From JBBKWG01 sp037968835 (GTDB taxonomy: Bacteria > Pseudomonadota > Alphaproteobacteria > Rhodobacterales > Rhodobacteraceae): a stretch of 12,875 bases of DNA. Within the stretch, counting starts at the first letter, position 1. Every line of letters begins with the position of its first letter. Positions 1 through 6,540 of this stretch are shown here, in pieces. Below the pieces are notes generated by a model, which was given only the letters and a program-made list of their open reading frames with translations, was not told where the DNA came from and ran no database searches. The DNA lies in assembly GCA_037968835.1 (NCBI GenBank), contig JBBKWG010000257.1, forward strand, positions 1 through 12,875, read 5' to 3'. The translations under genes and the position numbers were made by a program.

Positions 1-30
1 GCGGGCTTTGTTAGAGAGCGCATCGGACGT

Positions 31-115
31 GCGGGTGTGGCGGAACTGGTAGACGCACCAGATTTAGGTTCTGGCGCCGCAAGGCGTGGGGGTTCGAGTC
101 CCTTCACCCGCACCA
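31..115 (+). tRNA. tRNA-Leu (anticodon UAG)
   Basis: The cloverleaf can be folded by hand. The acceptor stem is 31-37 paired with 105-111 (GCGGGTG/CACCCGC), and the anticodon stem is 58-62 with 70-74 around a seven-base loop. The anticodon TAG lies at 65-67 and reads CUN leucine codons. The T stem is 88-92 with 100-104 and its loop starts TTCGAGT. A long variable arm lies between the anticodon and T stems, as expected for class II leucine tRNAs. The discriminator base is A at 112, and CCA is encoded at 113-115. No U-rich terminator is obvious directly downstream. Confidence 0.97.
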
Positions 116-226
116 CAACTCTCCCGGATACTCGCGAATCGCGACCTGCCATTTCGCCGCGGCTGGGGAACAATTACCCTCCGTCGCAATTGATCCTGCG
201 AACAAGTCAGGACGCGATACGAAGAT
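116..226. other. Spacer between tRNA-Leu and lipid kinase gene
   Basis: These 111 bp separate the tRNA from the lipid kinase gene. There is no run of T after the tRNA and no well-formed hairpin. A TTGATC at 190-195 resembles a -35 box, but no good -10 box follows at normal spacing. The promoter of the downstream kinase gene therefore cannot be placed. Confidence 0.4.
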
Positions 227-1165
227 ATGAAAGATACATCCGTCGCACCCACGCGGGAAGAAAGCGTTTTCATCCTGTTCAATCCCGGATCCGGAAAGCA
301 CGAGTCCGATCTGACCGGAGCTGACCTTAAAGCGAAGTTCCACACGACCGGAAAAGTCGAAGTCAGGACGCTTTTGAAATCCGATGATCTGGACGCAACT
401 GTCAAGGCGGCTATCGCCGATGGTCACAACACGATTGTCGCCGCCGGCGGCGACGGAACGATCTGCGGGACCGCGGGCGCGCTTGTCGGGTCCGGCGTGC
501 GCATGGGTGTGCTGCCGCTTGGCACGTTCAACTTTTTCGCGCGCAGCCTCGGCATTCCTGAAGAACCTGACGAAGCCGCACGCATCGTCACCGAGGGCTG
601 CGACAAGCCTATTACCATCGGCGAAGTCAACGGCCATGTGTTCATCAATAACGCAAGCCTTGGTGCCTATGCAGCGATTCTCAACGAGCGCGAGGCGATC
701 TACCGTCGATGGGGGCGCAGTCGTCTTGCTGCGTACTGGTCGGTTCTGGTCGCCATGGTCACGATTTATCGCCCCCTGACGATGCGTATTACGGTCGATG
801 GCGAACTTGTGCGCGCCCGCTCGCCGATGGCATTCGTGGCCGTCAGCGCCTATCAGCTTGACGAATACGAAATCGAAGGCGCGGACGCGATCCGCAATGG
901 CAAGTTCGCGGTGCTGCTGGCCCCCGATTGCGGTCGATTCAAACTGATCTGGAAGGCGCTGCGTTTCGCGTTTCGCGGTGTCGAGAAGGGGCGCGATTTC
1001 ACCCTGCTCACCGGTGAGGATGTTCTGATCGAGACCCGTCGCTCGCACCGCCTGGTTGCGCGCGATGGCGAGCGGGAAAGAATGGAAGGGCCGTACAGGT
1101 TCAAAATTCTCAAGGATGCGCTGACTGTGCGTGTGCCTCGTGTGGCGGACACTGACGGCGCCTGA
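227..1165 (+). CDS. Diacylglycerol kinase family lipid kinase (DAGK catalytic domain, YegS/BmrU-like)
   Basis: The 312-aa product is a soluble cytoplasmic or membrane-associated lipid kinase. Proteins of this family phosphorylate diacylglycerol, sphingoid bases or similar lipids with ATP. The N-terminal half carries the family motifs: NPGSGK at residues 19-24, the nucleotide-binding GGDGT at 74-78, and PLGTFNFFAR at 97-106 with LGIP just after. The C-terminal half fits the beta-rich substrate domain. Length agrees with the family's usual 290-330 aa. The ATG at 227 has only a weak GAAG two bases before it, so the start is plausible but not certain. The stop overlaps the next start (TGATG at 1163-1167), which implies translational coupling to the metallophosphoesterase. 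The exact lipid substrate cannot be read from the sequence. Confidence 0.9.
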   Translation: MKDTSVAPTREESVFILFNPGSGKHESDLTGADLKAKFHTTGKVEVRTLLKSDDLDATVKAAIADGHNTIVAAGGDGTICGTAGALVGSGVRMGVLPLGTFNFFARSLGIPEEPDEAARIVTEGCDKPITIGEVNGHVFINNASLGAYAAILNEREAIYRRWGRSRLAAYWSVLVAMVTIYRPLTMRITVDGELVRARSPMAFVAVSAYQLDEYEIEGADAIRNGKFAVLLAPDCGRFKLIWKALRFAFRGVEKGRDFTLLTGEDVLIETRRSHRLVARDGERERMEGPYRFKILKDALTVRVPRVADTDGA

Positions 1166-1998
1166 TGCGCATCGTCCAGATATCGGATTTGCATTTCGGC
1201 CGTGACCGACCCGAGTTGCTGGAGCCACTGACGCATTCCATCCAGGACGCGAATCCCGATCTTGTCGCGATGGCTGGCGATTTCGTGCAGCGGGCGCGGA
1301 ACTGGCAATTCCGTGCGGCGCGGGCGTTCATGGATGGGCTCGACGTGTCGTGGATGGGAGTTCCCGGAAATCACGACATCCCGCTGTTCAACGTGTTTGC
1401 CCGCTGGACGCTCCCCTATGCTCCCTATCACCGGTGGATCGACACCGACCTCGAGCCGAAGCTGGAAACGAGTGAAAGCGTGGTTCTGGGACTGGACACG
1501 ACGGATCCCTATAGCTGGCAGCGGGGGCGTATCAGCCATTTGCAGATCGACCGCATAGGTGACGCCATCGCGCGGGAGTCCGGAAAGCGGACCGTGATCA
1601 TCGTCGCGCACCATCCGTTCCACCATGCGCCCGATGTCGAGAAAGATCTGATGATCGGTGCCCCCGCTGCGCTCGACGATTGGTCGGGGCGGGGGCCGCA
1701 TGTGATTCTTTCGGGGCATCTCCACAACTGGCTGGTCGAGCCGTTCGTGACGCGTAAAGGCGCGCAGCAGACGTTGCAGGTTCACTCCGGCACGGGCCTG
1801 TCGAACAGGTTGCGTGGAAACTTGAACGATTATGCGATTCTCGACATCGCGGAGGACATTTTTCATGTAACGCGCATGGTCGCGGCCGAAGATGGCGAAG
1901 GCTTTATCGAGGATGGTCAGGACACATTTCAGCGCTCTGTCGAGGGCTGGAAGGCGATCCACCGCGCCGAACGCGCGCCGCGCGAGCCAAGCGGCTAG
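1165..1998 (+). CDS. Calcineurin-like metallophosphoesterase
   Basis: The 277-aa product belongs to the two-metal calcineurin-like phosphoesterases, related to the cyclic-nucleotide phosphodiesterase CpdA group. All metal-binding blocks are visible in order: DLH (D8, H10), GD (D39), GNHD (N69, H70), HH at 149-150, and GHLH (H185, H187). There is no signal peptide, so it should act in the cytoplasm. The start ATG overlaps the stop of the lipid kinase gene by one base, so the pair is very likely one operon. This raises the possibility of a phospho-lipid or nucleotide substrate linked to the kinase, but that is inference. Cyclic nucleotides or other phosphodiesters are equally possible. Confidence 0.88.
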   Translation: MRIVQISDLHFGRDRPELLEPLTHSIQDANPDLVAMAGDFVQRARNWQFRAARAFMDGLDVSWMGVPGNHDIPLFNVFARWTLPYAPYHRWIDTDLEPKLETSESVVLGLDTTDPYSWQRGRISHLQIDRIGDAIARESGKRTVIIVAHHPFHHAPDVEKDLMIGAPAALDDWSGRGPHVILSGHLHNWLVEPFVTRKGAQQTLQVHSGTGLSNRLRGNLNDYAILDIAEDIFHVTRMVAAEDGEGFIEDGQDTFQRSVEGWKAIHRAERAPREPSG

Positions 1999-2114
1999 CT
2001 GTTCGCGCCCGCAGCCTTGCTTTCAGCTTGCAACCCAAGGCCTCCTTGCCTAGAAGGACCGCTGATTTTCCGCCCCGGTCGGACATGCCGCCCGGGCAGC
2101 AGATGAGGATAACC
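1999..2114 (+). promoter_or_regulatory. Leader of trigger factor gene with possible promoter
   Basis: This 116-bp gap separates the phosphoesterase stop from the tig start. TTGCAA at 2028-2033 and TAGAAG at 2051-2056, 17 bp apart, each match four of six consensus positions for a sigma-70 promoter. GAGGAT at 2105-2110 is a good Shine-Dalgarno for the ATG at 2115. The promoter call is weak; the ribosome site is firm. Confidence 0.3.
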
Positions 2115-3446
2115 ATGCAGGTCACCGAGACCCTGAACGAAGGTCTGAAGCGCGGCTATGACATCGTCGTACCCGCGTCCGTTCTGGACGCCAAAGTCAA
2201 CGAAAAGCTGGCCGAAGCCGCACCCGGCATCGAGATGAAGGGCTTTCGCAAGGGCAAGGTCCCGATGGCGCTCCTGAAAAAGCAGTATGGCCCGCGTCTT
2301 CTTGGCGAAGCGATGCAGGAAAGCGTCGACGGTGCGATGAGCAAGCACTTCGAGGATTCCGGCGACCGTCCGGCGATGCAGCCCAAGGTCGAGATGACCA
2401 ACGAGGACTGGAAAGAAGGCGACGACATCAAGGTGTCGATGTCCTATGAGGCGCTGCCCGTCATTCCCGAGGTCGATCTGGCGAAGATCAAGCTGCAGAA
2501 GCTGGTCGTGAAGCCCGAGGATTCGGCTGTCGACGAGGCGCTTCAGAACCTGGCCGAAAGCGCACAGAATTTCGAGGACCGCAAGAAAGCTTCGAAAGCC
2601 AAGGACGGCGATCAGGTCGTGATCGATTTTCTCGGTAAGGTCGACGGCGAGGCCTTCGACGGCGGCGCGGCCGAGGATTTCCCGCTGACGCTGGGGTCGG
2701 GTCAGTTCATTCCGGGCTTTGAAGAGCAATTGGTCGGCGTGAAGGTTGGCGACGAGAAGTCGGTCGAAGTGACGTTCCCTGCGGAATACGGCAATACCGC
2801 GCTGGCCGGAAAAGCGGCTGTGTTCGATGTGACCGTGAAAGCGGTCAAAGAGCCGAAGCCTTCGAAAATCGACGACGAAATGGCGAAGAAATATGGCGCC
2901 GACGATTTGGCCGCACTCAAAGCTCAGATCACCGAGCGTCTGGAAGCCGAATATGGCGGTGCGGCACGTGCAGTCATGAAGCGTGGTCTGCTGGATGCGC
3001 TGGACAAGGCTGTGAAGTTCGATCTTCCACCGTCGCTTGTCGAAGCGGAAGCGGGTCAGATCGCGCATCAGCTATGGCACGAGGACAACCCCGAACATCA
3101 AGGCCACGATCACCCGGAAATCGAGACCAGCAAAGAGCATCTGAAGTTGGCCGAACGCCGCGTGCGTCTGGGACTGCTACTTGCCGAGCTTGGTCAGAAG
3201 GCCGAAGTCGTGGTCACGGACGCGGAAATGACCCAGGCCGTGATGAACCAGGCGCGCCAATATCCCGGTCAGGAGCGCCAGTTTTTCGAGTTCGTCCAGA
3301 AGAACCCGCAAATGCGTCAGCAGCTTCAGGCACCATTGTTCGAGGATAAGGTCGTCGATCACATCTTCGAGCAGGTCAAGGTAACCGAAAAGACGGTCTC
3401 CAAGGACGATCTTCAAAAGGCTGTGGAAGCGCTTGACGACGAGTGA
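2115..3446 (+). CDS. tig: Trigger factor, ribosome-associated chaperone and peptidyl-prolyl isomerase
   Basis: The 443-aa product binds the ribosome beside the exit tunnel and shields nascent chains. The ribosome-binding domain occupies about residues 1-115 and contains the signature GFRKGKVP at 43-50. An FKBP-type isomerase domain follows at about 163-246 (with VIDFLGKVDGEAFDGG and GSGQFIPGFEE blocks). The SurA-like C-terminal chaperone domain runs from about 250 to 443. Length is normal for the family. The ATG at 2115 is chosen over an in-frame ATG at 2028: it has GAGG six bases upstream, and the protein then begins MQVTETL as other trigger factors do. The 29 extra residues are not domain-like. 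A strong terminator follows, and clpP/clpX, which follow tig in many bacteria, are absent here. Confidence 0.97.
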   Translation: MQVTETLNEGLKRGYDIVVPASVLDAKVNEKLAEAAPGIEMKGFRKGKVPMALLKKQYGPRLLGEAMQESVDGAMSKHFEDSGDRPAMQPKVEMTNEDWKEGDDIKVSMSYEALPVIPEVDLAKIKLQKLVVKPEDSAVDEALQNLAESAQNFEDRKKASKAKDGDQVVIDFLGKVDGEAFDGGAAEDFPLTLGSGQFIPGFEEQLVGVKVGDEKSVEVTFPAEYGNTALAGKAAVFDVTVKAVKEPKPSKIDDEMAKKYGADDLAALKAQITERLEAEYGGAARAVMKRGLLDALDKAVKFDLPPSLVEAEAGQIAHQLWHEDNPEHQGHDHPEIETSKEHLKLAERRVRLGLLLAELGQKAEVVVTDAEMTQAVMNQARQYPGQERQFFEFVQKNPQMRQQLQAPLFEDKVVDHIFEQVKVTEKTVSKDDLQKAVEALDDE

Positions 3447-3466
3447 TCCTCAACGAATAATCTGAG

Positions 3467-3494
3467 AAGGCCGCCCATTGAGGCGGCCTTTTTC
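3467..3494 (+). terminator. Rho-independent terminator of tig
   Basis: A nine-base perfect stem, AAGGCCGCC (3467-3475) with GGCGGCCTT (3482-3490), encloses a six-base loop and runs into TTTTT (3489-3493). It lies 20 bp after the tig stop. On the opposite strand the stem is followed by CTCAGATT rather than a T run, so it is unlikely to stop the minus-strand gene efficiently. Confidence 0.93.
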
Positions 3495-3514
3495 ATTTGT
3501 GGCAGAGACTGCAA

Positions 3515-3733
3515 TCAGTAAACGCGAAAATCGCTGAGGTCCTTCTCCATCACGCGGGTCACAACCCGCCGGGTGGAGATGGTTTCGCGGTGCCCGGGCA
3601 GGAACGGATTTGGCTCGCCGGCAGCAACCCATGAGGAATACCGGCACAATTTGATGCTGGTAATCATGTATAGCGCAAACATGACAAGCGTCAGCGCACG
3701 CTCCAGGCCAGGGAATGTCAGTATCTGCGTCAT
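3515..3733 (-). CDS. Small single-TM protein of unknown function
   Basis: The 72-aa product is not recognised. After a short N-terminus (MTQILTFPGLE) comes a hydrophobic stretch at about residues 12-28 (ALTLVMFALYMITS core), then a basic and polar tail that ends in DLSDFRVY. This suggests one membrane-spanning segment with a soluble C-terminal tail. The reading frame continues upstream to a GTG at 3829 (104 aa). I chose the ATG at 3733 because it has GAGG eight bases before it, while the GTG and the intermediate ATGs have no convincing ribosome site. The gene stands alone, convergent with tig and divergent from the next small gene. Coding status is moderately supported. Confidence 0.6.
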   Translation of the reverse strand: MTQILTFPGLERALTLVMFALYMITSIKLCRYSSWVAAGEPNPFLPGHRETISTRRVVTRVMEKDLSDFRVY

Positions 3734-3741
3734 CTCTAAGT

Positions 3742-3745
3742 CCTC
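3742..3745 (-). promoter_or_regulatory. Ribosome binding site deciding start of small TM gene
   Basis: Reading the minus strand, GAGG lies eight bases before the ATG at 3733. It is the only good Shine-Dalgarno in this frame, so it favours the 72-aa form over the 104-aa GTG form. Confidence 0.6.
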
Positions 3746-3861
3746 GTAATTCGCGTACTGGTTATTCAAGAGGGCGATAAGCCCCATGACTTGACTAAAT
3801 CCGAGCATTTCGCCCGAAAGGTGGCGCACAGTGGGTCATAGCGCGAAATATTAGGGACAGA

Positions 3862-3890
3862 GCGCCGCAATGCCGGTCGAAATGCGGCGC
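3862..3890. repeat. Inverted repeat, 8-bp stem with 13-base loop
   Basis: GCGCCGCA at 3862-3869 is perfectly complementary to TGCGGCGC at 3883-3890. No T run follows on either strand, so it is not a standard intrinsic terminator. It could be a protein-binding site or an RNA structure. Confidence 0.6.
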
Positions 3891-3904
3891 GATTTACGGT
3901 TTGG

Positions 3905-3919
3905 TAAACAGTGTGTTTA
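3905..3919. promoter_or_regulatory. Operator-like palindrome TAAACA-N3-TGTTTA
   Basis: The sequence TAAACAGTGTGTTTA is a perfect six-base inverted repeat around a three-base centre. A second, overlapping repeat pairs TTTAC (3893-3897) with GTAAA (3904-3908) across six bases. Clustered half-sites of this kind are typical of dimeric regulator binding. It lies about 100 bp before the plus-strand small gene and about 170 bp before the minus-strand one. No regulator can be assigned. Confidence 0.4.
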
Positions 3920-4018
3920 GCATCTGACGGGAAAACGACACCGACAAGTCATGGAAAATTCTAGATATATATGCTACAAAGGGAACGTACCGAGTATGTT
4001 TTAACGAGTAGGGCATCC

Positions 4019-4300
4019 ATGTTTGATGTGATAGACGAGCGGCCGCTGGCCGTTGAGAACTCCAATATATTGCAGCAAGAGACCTGTGCGCCGGTTCCAC
4101 TGCCGGACCTCGTCGAAGCGATTTCGCGCCTGAGCGACGAGTCGCTTGCAGAGCTTGAAGACGATTTGAACTTCCTGATTTTCGCCGGGCTTCCGTCTGA
4201 GCGCATCCTTGCCGTGCTCGCGGAAGTCATGCCGCTGAAAGGCGACTGGCTCGAACTCCACAAACTGCACGCAGGGTCCCCGATTCCCCGCCGTTTCTGA
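4019..4300 (+). CDS. Small acidic protein of unknown function
   Basis: The 93-aa product is not recognised. It is soluble, has no signal peptide or membrane segment, and is rich in Glu, Asp and Leu. Its centre, about residues 28-73 (for example LPDLVEAISRL and ESLAELEDDLNFL), should form two or three amphipathic helices. It ends in PIPRRF. The ATG at 4019 is preferred over one at 3971: TAGGG lies just upstream, whereas 3971 has no ribosome site and sits in a TATATATG stretch that looks more like promoter DNA. The stop TGA (4298-4300) touches the pxpA stop on the other strand with no gap. A small regulatory or adaptor protein is possible, but nothing in the sequence proves it. Confidence 0.6.
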   Translation: MFDVIDERPLAVENSNILQQETCAPVPLPDLVEAISRLSDESLAELEDDLNFLIFAGLPSERILAVLAEVMPLKGDWLELHKLHAGSPIPRRF

Positions 4301-5077
4301 TCAGGAAAGGGGCGTGCCGTCGAAAACGGCCAACCGGATTCCTGCAGCCTCAAGACCATCACGCACCGACTGTGACAGCGCCACTGCCTCGGCGCTGTCG
4401 CCGTGTACACAGATTGTGTCGATCCGCGTTTCCAGTCGCTGACCGTTGCTTGTCAGGATCGCACCAGCCTGGATCATTGACACCATCCGCTCGGCCGCCT
4501 CGATCGGATCGTGGATCATCGCGCCGGGAAGCCGCCGGTCGACCAGCGTTCCATCCGGGTTATAGGCACGGTCGGCAAATATCTCCCCGGCCCAGCCGCA
4601 ACCGAGGTCACGCGCGACGTCTTCCATCCTGGTGGCGGCCAGACCCACGATGATGATGTCGGGTGCAACGTCGAGCGCCGCTTCATAGCAGGCCCGCGCC
4701 ATTTCGGCGTCGACACAGGCCATGTTCGAAAGCGCCCCGTGCAGTTTCAGGTGTCGCACCGTGCCGCCCGCCGCCCGCGCCATCGCTTGCGCCGCGCCAA
4801 CTTGATATCGGACCTGATTGGCCAGTGTCGGCAGGAGCACCTGCATTTGGCGCCGCCCAAAGCCCTGCAGGTCTGCAAACCCGGGATGCGCGCCGATCCC
4901 GACGTTGTTCTTGACCGCCAGCGCCATCGTTTCCGCCATCGTATCGGCGTCGCCGGCATGAAAGCCGCAGGCGATGTTGGCCGACGTGACGATCTGCAAC
5001 AGACCTGCGTCGTCGCCCATGCGCCAGGGGCCGTAGCCTTCGCCCATGTCGGAATTCAGATCGACGGTCAGGGGCAT
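4301..5077 (-). CDS. pxpA: 5-oxoprolinase subunit PxpA (LamB/YcsF family)
   Basis: The 258-aa product is the PxpA subunit of the ATP-dependent prokaryotic 5-oxoprolinase, which with PxpB and PxpC opens 5-oxoproline to L-glutamate. Family signatures are plain: DLNSDMGEGYG at residues 6-16, SANIACGFHAGD at 32-43, GAHPGFADLQGFGRR at 62-76 and HLKLHGAL at 109-116. Length matches the usual 245-260 aa. The ATG at 5077 has GGAG nine bases upstream. It lies 67 bp downstream of tesA on the same strand, so the two may be co-transcribed. Its partner genes pxpB and pxpC lie about 6.5 kb away on the same strand, although pxpABC genes are commonly adjacent. The older family name lactam utilization protein LamB refers to the same fold. 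Confidence 0.95.
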   Translation of the reverse strand: MPLTVDLNSDMGEGYGPWRMGDDAGLLQIVTSANIACGFHAGDADTMAETMALAVKNNVGIGAHPGFADLQGFGRRQMQVLLPTLANQVRYQVGAAQAMARAAGGTVRHLKLHGALSNMACVDAEMARACYEAALDVAPDIIIVGLAATRMEDVARDLGCGWAGEIFADRAYNPDGTLVDRRLPGAMIHDPIEAAERMVSMIQAGAILTSNGQRLETRIDTICVHGDSAEAVALSQSVRDGLEAAGIRLAVFDGTPLS

Positions 5078-5144
5078 GGCGCACGTCTCCGGGTGGTTGT
5101 GAAGGCGCGAAAAGACAACAGCGGGACCGCGAAAGCAAGATGGC

Positions 5145-5798
5145 TCAGCCGTTGGGGCTGTCTGCGCGCTCGATCAACTCCAGCACGGTCGGGCCGATCG
5201 CATTCACGATGTGGACGACCCCCTGAGGGTTCGGGTGGATGCCATCGCGTTGGAAATAGGTCCGCAATTCCTCGGTCGTGGTCGAGCGTGCACGCAAAGC
5301 CGCGAAGAAGTCCTGATACAGCAGCGTGCCATATCGTGCAGCCAGATCGGGATACATGGCGTTGAAAGCCGTGCGATAGTCAGCGCCATAATTCGATCCG
5401 GCATGAAGCCCGACCAGAAGCACCGGAATATCGCGGCTCGTCGCGGCCTTCAGGATTTTTTCAAGGTTGTCTCGGCTCACCTTGGGGTCAATGCCGCGCA
5501 AAAGGTCGTTGCCGCCAAGCTCGACGATCAGCGCGCCGACATCGGGCGTCAACGTCCAGTCCACGCGGCGCAGACCACCAGCCGTTGTGTCGCCCGAAAC
5601 GCCTGCGTTGATGACGGCGGCATCGGCGCCTTTAGCGTCAAGCCAGGCCTGAAGCTGGGGAACGAAGCCCTGTTTGCGCGGCAGACCGTAGCCTTGGGTA
5701 AGGCTGTCGCCCAATGCCGCAATGGTGACCGGATCCGCCGAAACAGCGGCAACACTTAGGATTAATGCCAATCCGGCGTTGCGGATCGTGCGTATCAT
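5145..5798 (-). CDS. tesA: Periplasmic GDSL-type esterase / lysophospholipase (TesA-like arylesterase)
   Basis: The 217-aa product is an SGNH hydrolase of the TesA family, which cleaves acyl esters and thioesters, including lysophospholipids, in the periplasm. A signal peptide spans residues 1-21 (MIRTIRN, then a hydrophobic core, cleavage after VSA). Block I is GDS with the nucleophile S32; block II has G67 (NAGVSGD); block III is GGND with N97; block V is DGIH with D185 and H188. All four catalytic blocks are intact. The ATG at 5798 is chosen because the signal peptide starts there; upstream in-frame sequence overlaps the divergent ABC gene and is not protein-like. The start lies 40 bp from the divergent ybbA-like gene, an arrangement also known in E. 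coli. Confidence 0.93.
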   Translation of the reverse strand: MIRTIRNAGLALILSVAAVSADPVTIAALGDSLTQGYGLPRKQGFVPQLQAWLDAKGADAAVINAGVSGDTTAGGLRRVDWTLTPDVGALIVELGGNDLLRGIDPKVSRDNLEKILKAATSRDIPVLLVGLHAGSNYGADYRTAFNAMYPDLAARYGTLLYQDFFAALRARSTTTEELRTYFQRDGIHPNPQGVVHIVNAIGPTVLELIERADSPNG

Positions 5799-5838
5799 CC
5801 CATATGCCCCAAGAGCCCCCAGCCGCGGAACGGATGAC
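5799..5838. promoter_or_regulatory. Divergent start region of tesA and ybbA-like gene
   Basis: Only 40 bp lie between the two divergent start codons, so promoters for each gene must overlap the coding start of the other. For the plus strand, TTGCGG (5779-5784) with TATGCC (5803-5808) is a weak candidate. Neither gene shows a strong Shine-Dalgarno; GGGG eight bases before the tesA ATG is the best seen. Confidence 0.25.
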
Positions 5839-6540
5839 ATGACCGACACGATTCTCTCACTCAGCGATGCTCGGCTTTCGCTTGATGGCAACGCTGGGCG
5901 GGTGGAAATCCTGAAGGGGATCACACTGGATATCGTGCGCGGTGAAACGGTTGGGATGGTCGGTCCGTCTGGATCGGGCAAATCTTCGCTCCTTATGCTC
6001 ATGGGCGGCCTCGAACGCGCCACCGGCGGTCAGGTGCGGGCGTTGGGGCACGATCTGACGGCACTGGGCGAAGACGCTCTGGCGCGCTTCCGTCGGGAAC
6101 ATATGGGGGTGGTTTTCCAGTCCTTCCACCTTATTCCGACAATGACTGCGCTGGAAAACGTCGCGACGCCGCTGGAACTGGCCGGAAAGGCCGATGCTTT
6201 CGAGCGTGCGGCCGAAGAACTGAAGGCGATGGGGCTAACTTCGCGGATGGATCACTATCCCGCGCAGATGTCGGGCGGAGAGCAGCAACGCGTAGCTTTG
6301 GCTCGTGCATTCGCGCCCCGTCCGGACATCCTGCTGGCGGATGAACCGACCGGCAATCTGGACACCACGACAGGTCAGACGATCATGGATCTGCTGTTCG
6401 GTCTGCGCGACCGGCATGGCGCCACGTTGGTTCTGGTGACGCACGCCCCCGAACTCGCCGAACGCTGCGACCGGGTGATCCGGCTGGAGGATGGACAACT
6501 TGTGCCCGAGACAGCGCTCAAGGCCGAGGCCGCCGAATGA
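5839..6540 (+). CDS. ybbA: ABC transporter ATPase, YbbA/LolD/MacB type
   Basis: The 233-aa product is the ATPase of a type VII (MacB-like) ABC system. Walker A is GPSGSGKS at residues 42-49, the Q-loop glutamine is Q94, the signature SGGEQ is at 144-148, Walker B is ILLADE at 164-169, and the switch histidine is H202. The DEPTGNLD sequence is typical of the LolD/FtsE/MacB group. The ATG at 5839 gives a normal N-terminus; an upstream in-frame ATG at 5722 lies inside the divergent tesA signal-peptide region and is rejected. It overlaps the permease gene by four bases (ATGA at 6537-6540), so the two proteins are surely partners. The tesA-ybbA-ybbP neighbourhood supports the YbbA name over LolD. 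Substrate is unknown. Confidence 0.93.
   Translation: MTDTILSLSDARLSLDGNAGRVEILKGITLDIVRGETVGMVGPSGSGKSSLLMLMGGLERATGGQVRALGHDLTALGEDALARFRREHMGVVFQSFHLIPTMTALENVATPLELAGKADAFERAAEELKAMGLTSRMDHYPAQMSGGEQQRVALARAFAPRPDILLADEPTGNLDTTTGQTIMDLLFGLRDRHGATLVLVTHAPELAERCDRVIRLEDGQLVPETALKAEAAE

Larger units (their letters stand above)
3734..4018. other. AT-richer divergent intergenic region with palindromes
   Basis: The 285 bp between the two divergent small genes are richer in A and T than their surroundings, especially 3893-4015. They contain an eight-base inverted repeat (3862-3890) and a 15-bp palindrome (3905-3919), listed separately. A possible promoter for the plus-strand gene is CCGACA (3941-3946) with TATATA (3966-3971), but the spacing of 19 bp is long. 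No further gene is visible. Confidence 0.5.

Noticed and set aside
116..160. Possible terminator or attachment site at the 3' end of tRNA-Leu
   Set aside because: No hairpin with a T run is present. There is no integrase nearby and no repeat of the tRNA 3' end that I could find in the window.
104..1228. Long open frame of 374 codons on the minus strand over the lipid kinase gene
   Set aside because: It lies opposite a gene with intact family motifs, its translation has no recognisable domain and is rich in Arg, His and Ala, as expected of a GC-rich antisense frame.
2028..2114. N-terminal extension of trigger factor
   Set aside because: The 29 extra residues do not resemble trigger factor, and a good Shine-Dalgarno precedes the ATG at 2115.
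1995..3068. Minus-strand open frame of 357 codons over tig
   Set aside because: It is the antisense shadow of trigger factor, with no ribosome site and no family resemblance.
3734..3829. Longer GTG-started form (104 aa) of the small TM protein
   Set aside because: No ribosome site precedes the GTG at 3829, while GAGG sits eight bases before the ATG at 3733. A longer form is not fully excluded.
5722..5838. N-terminal extension of the ybbA-like ATPase
   Set aside because: It would overlap the tesA signal-peptide coding region and adds 39 residues not found in this ATPase type.
5795..6023. Upstream extension of tesA to 292 aa
   Set aside because: The extra 75 residues read through the divergent ATPase gene, and the natural signal peptide begins at 5798.
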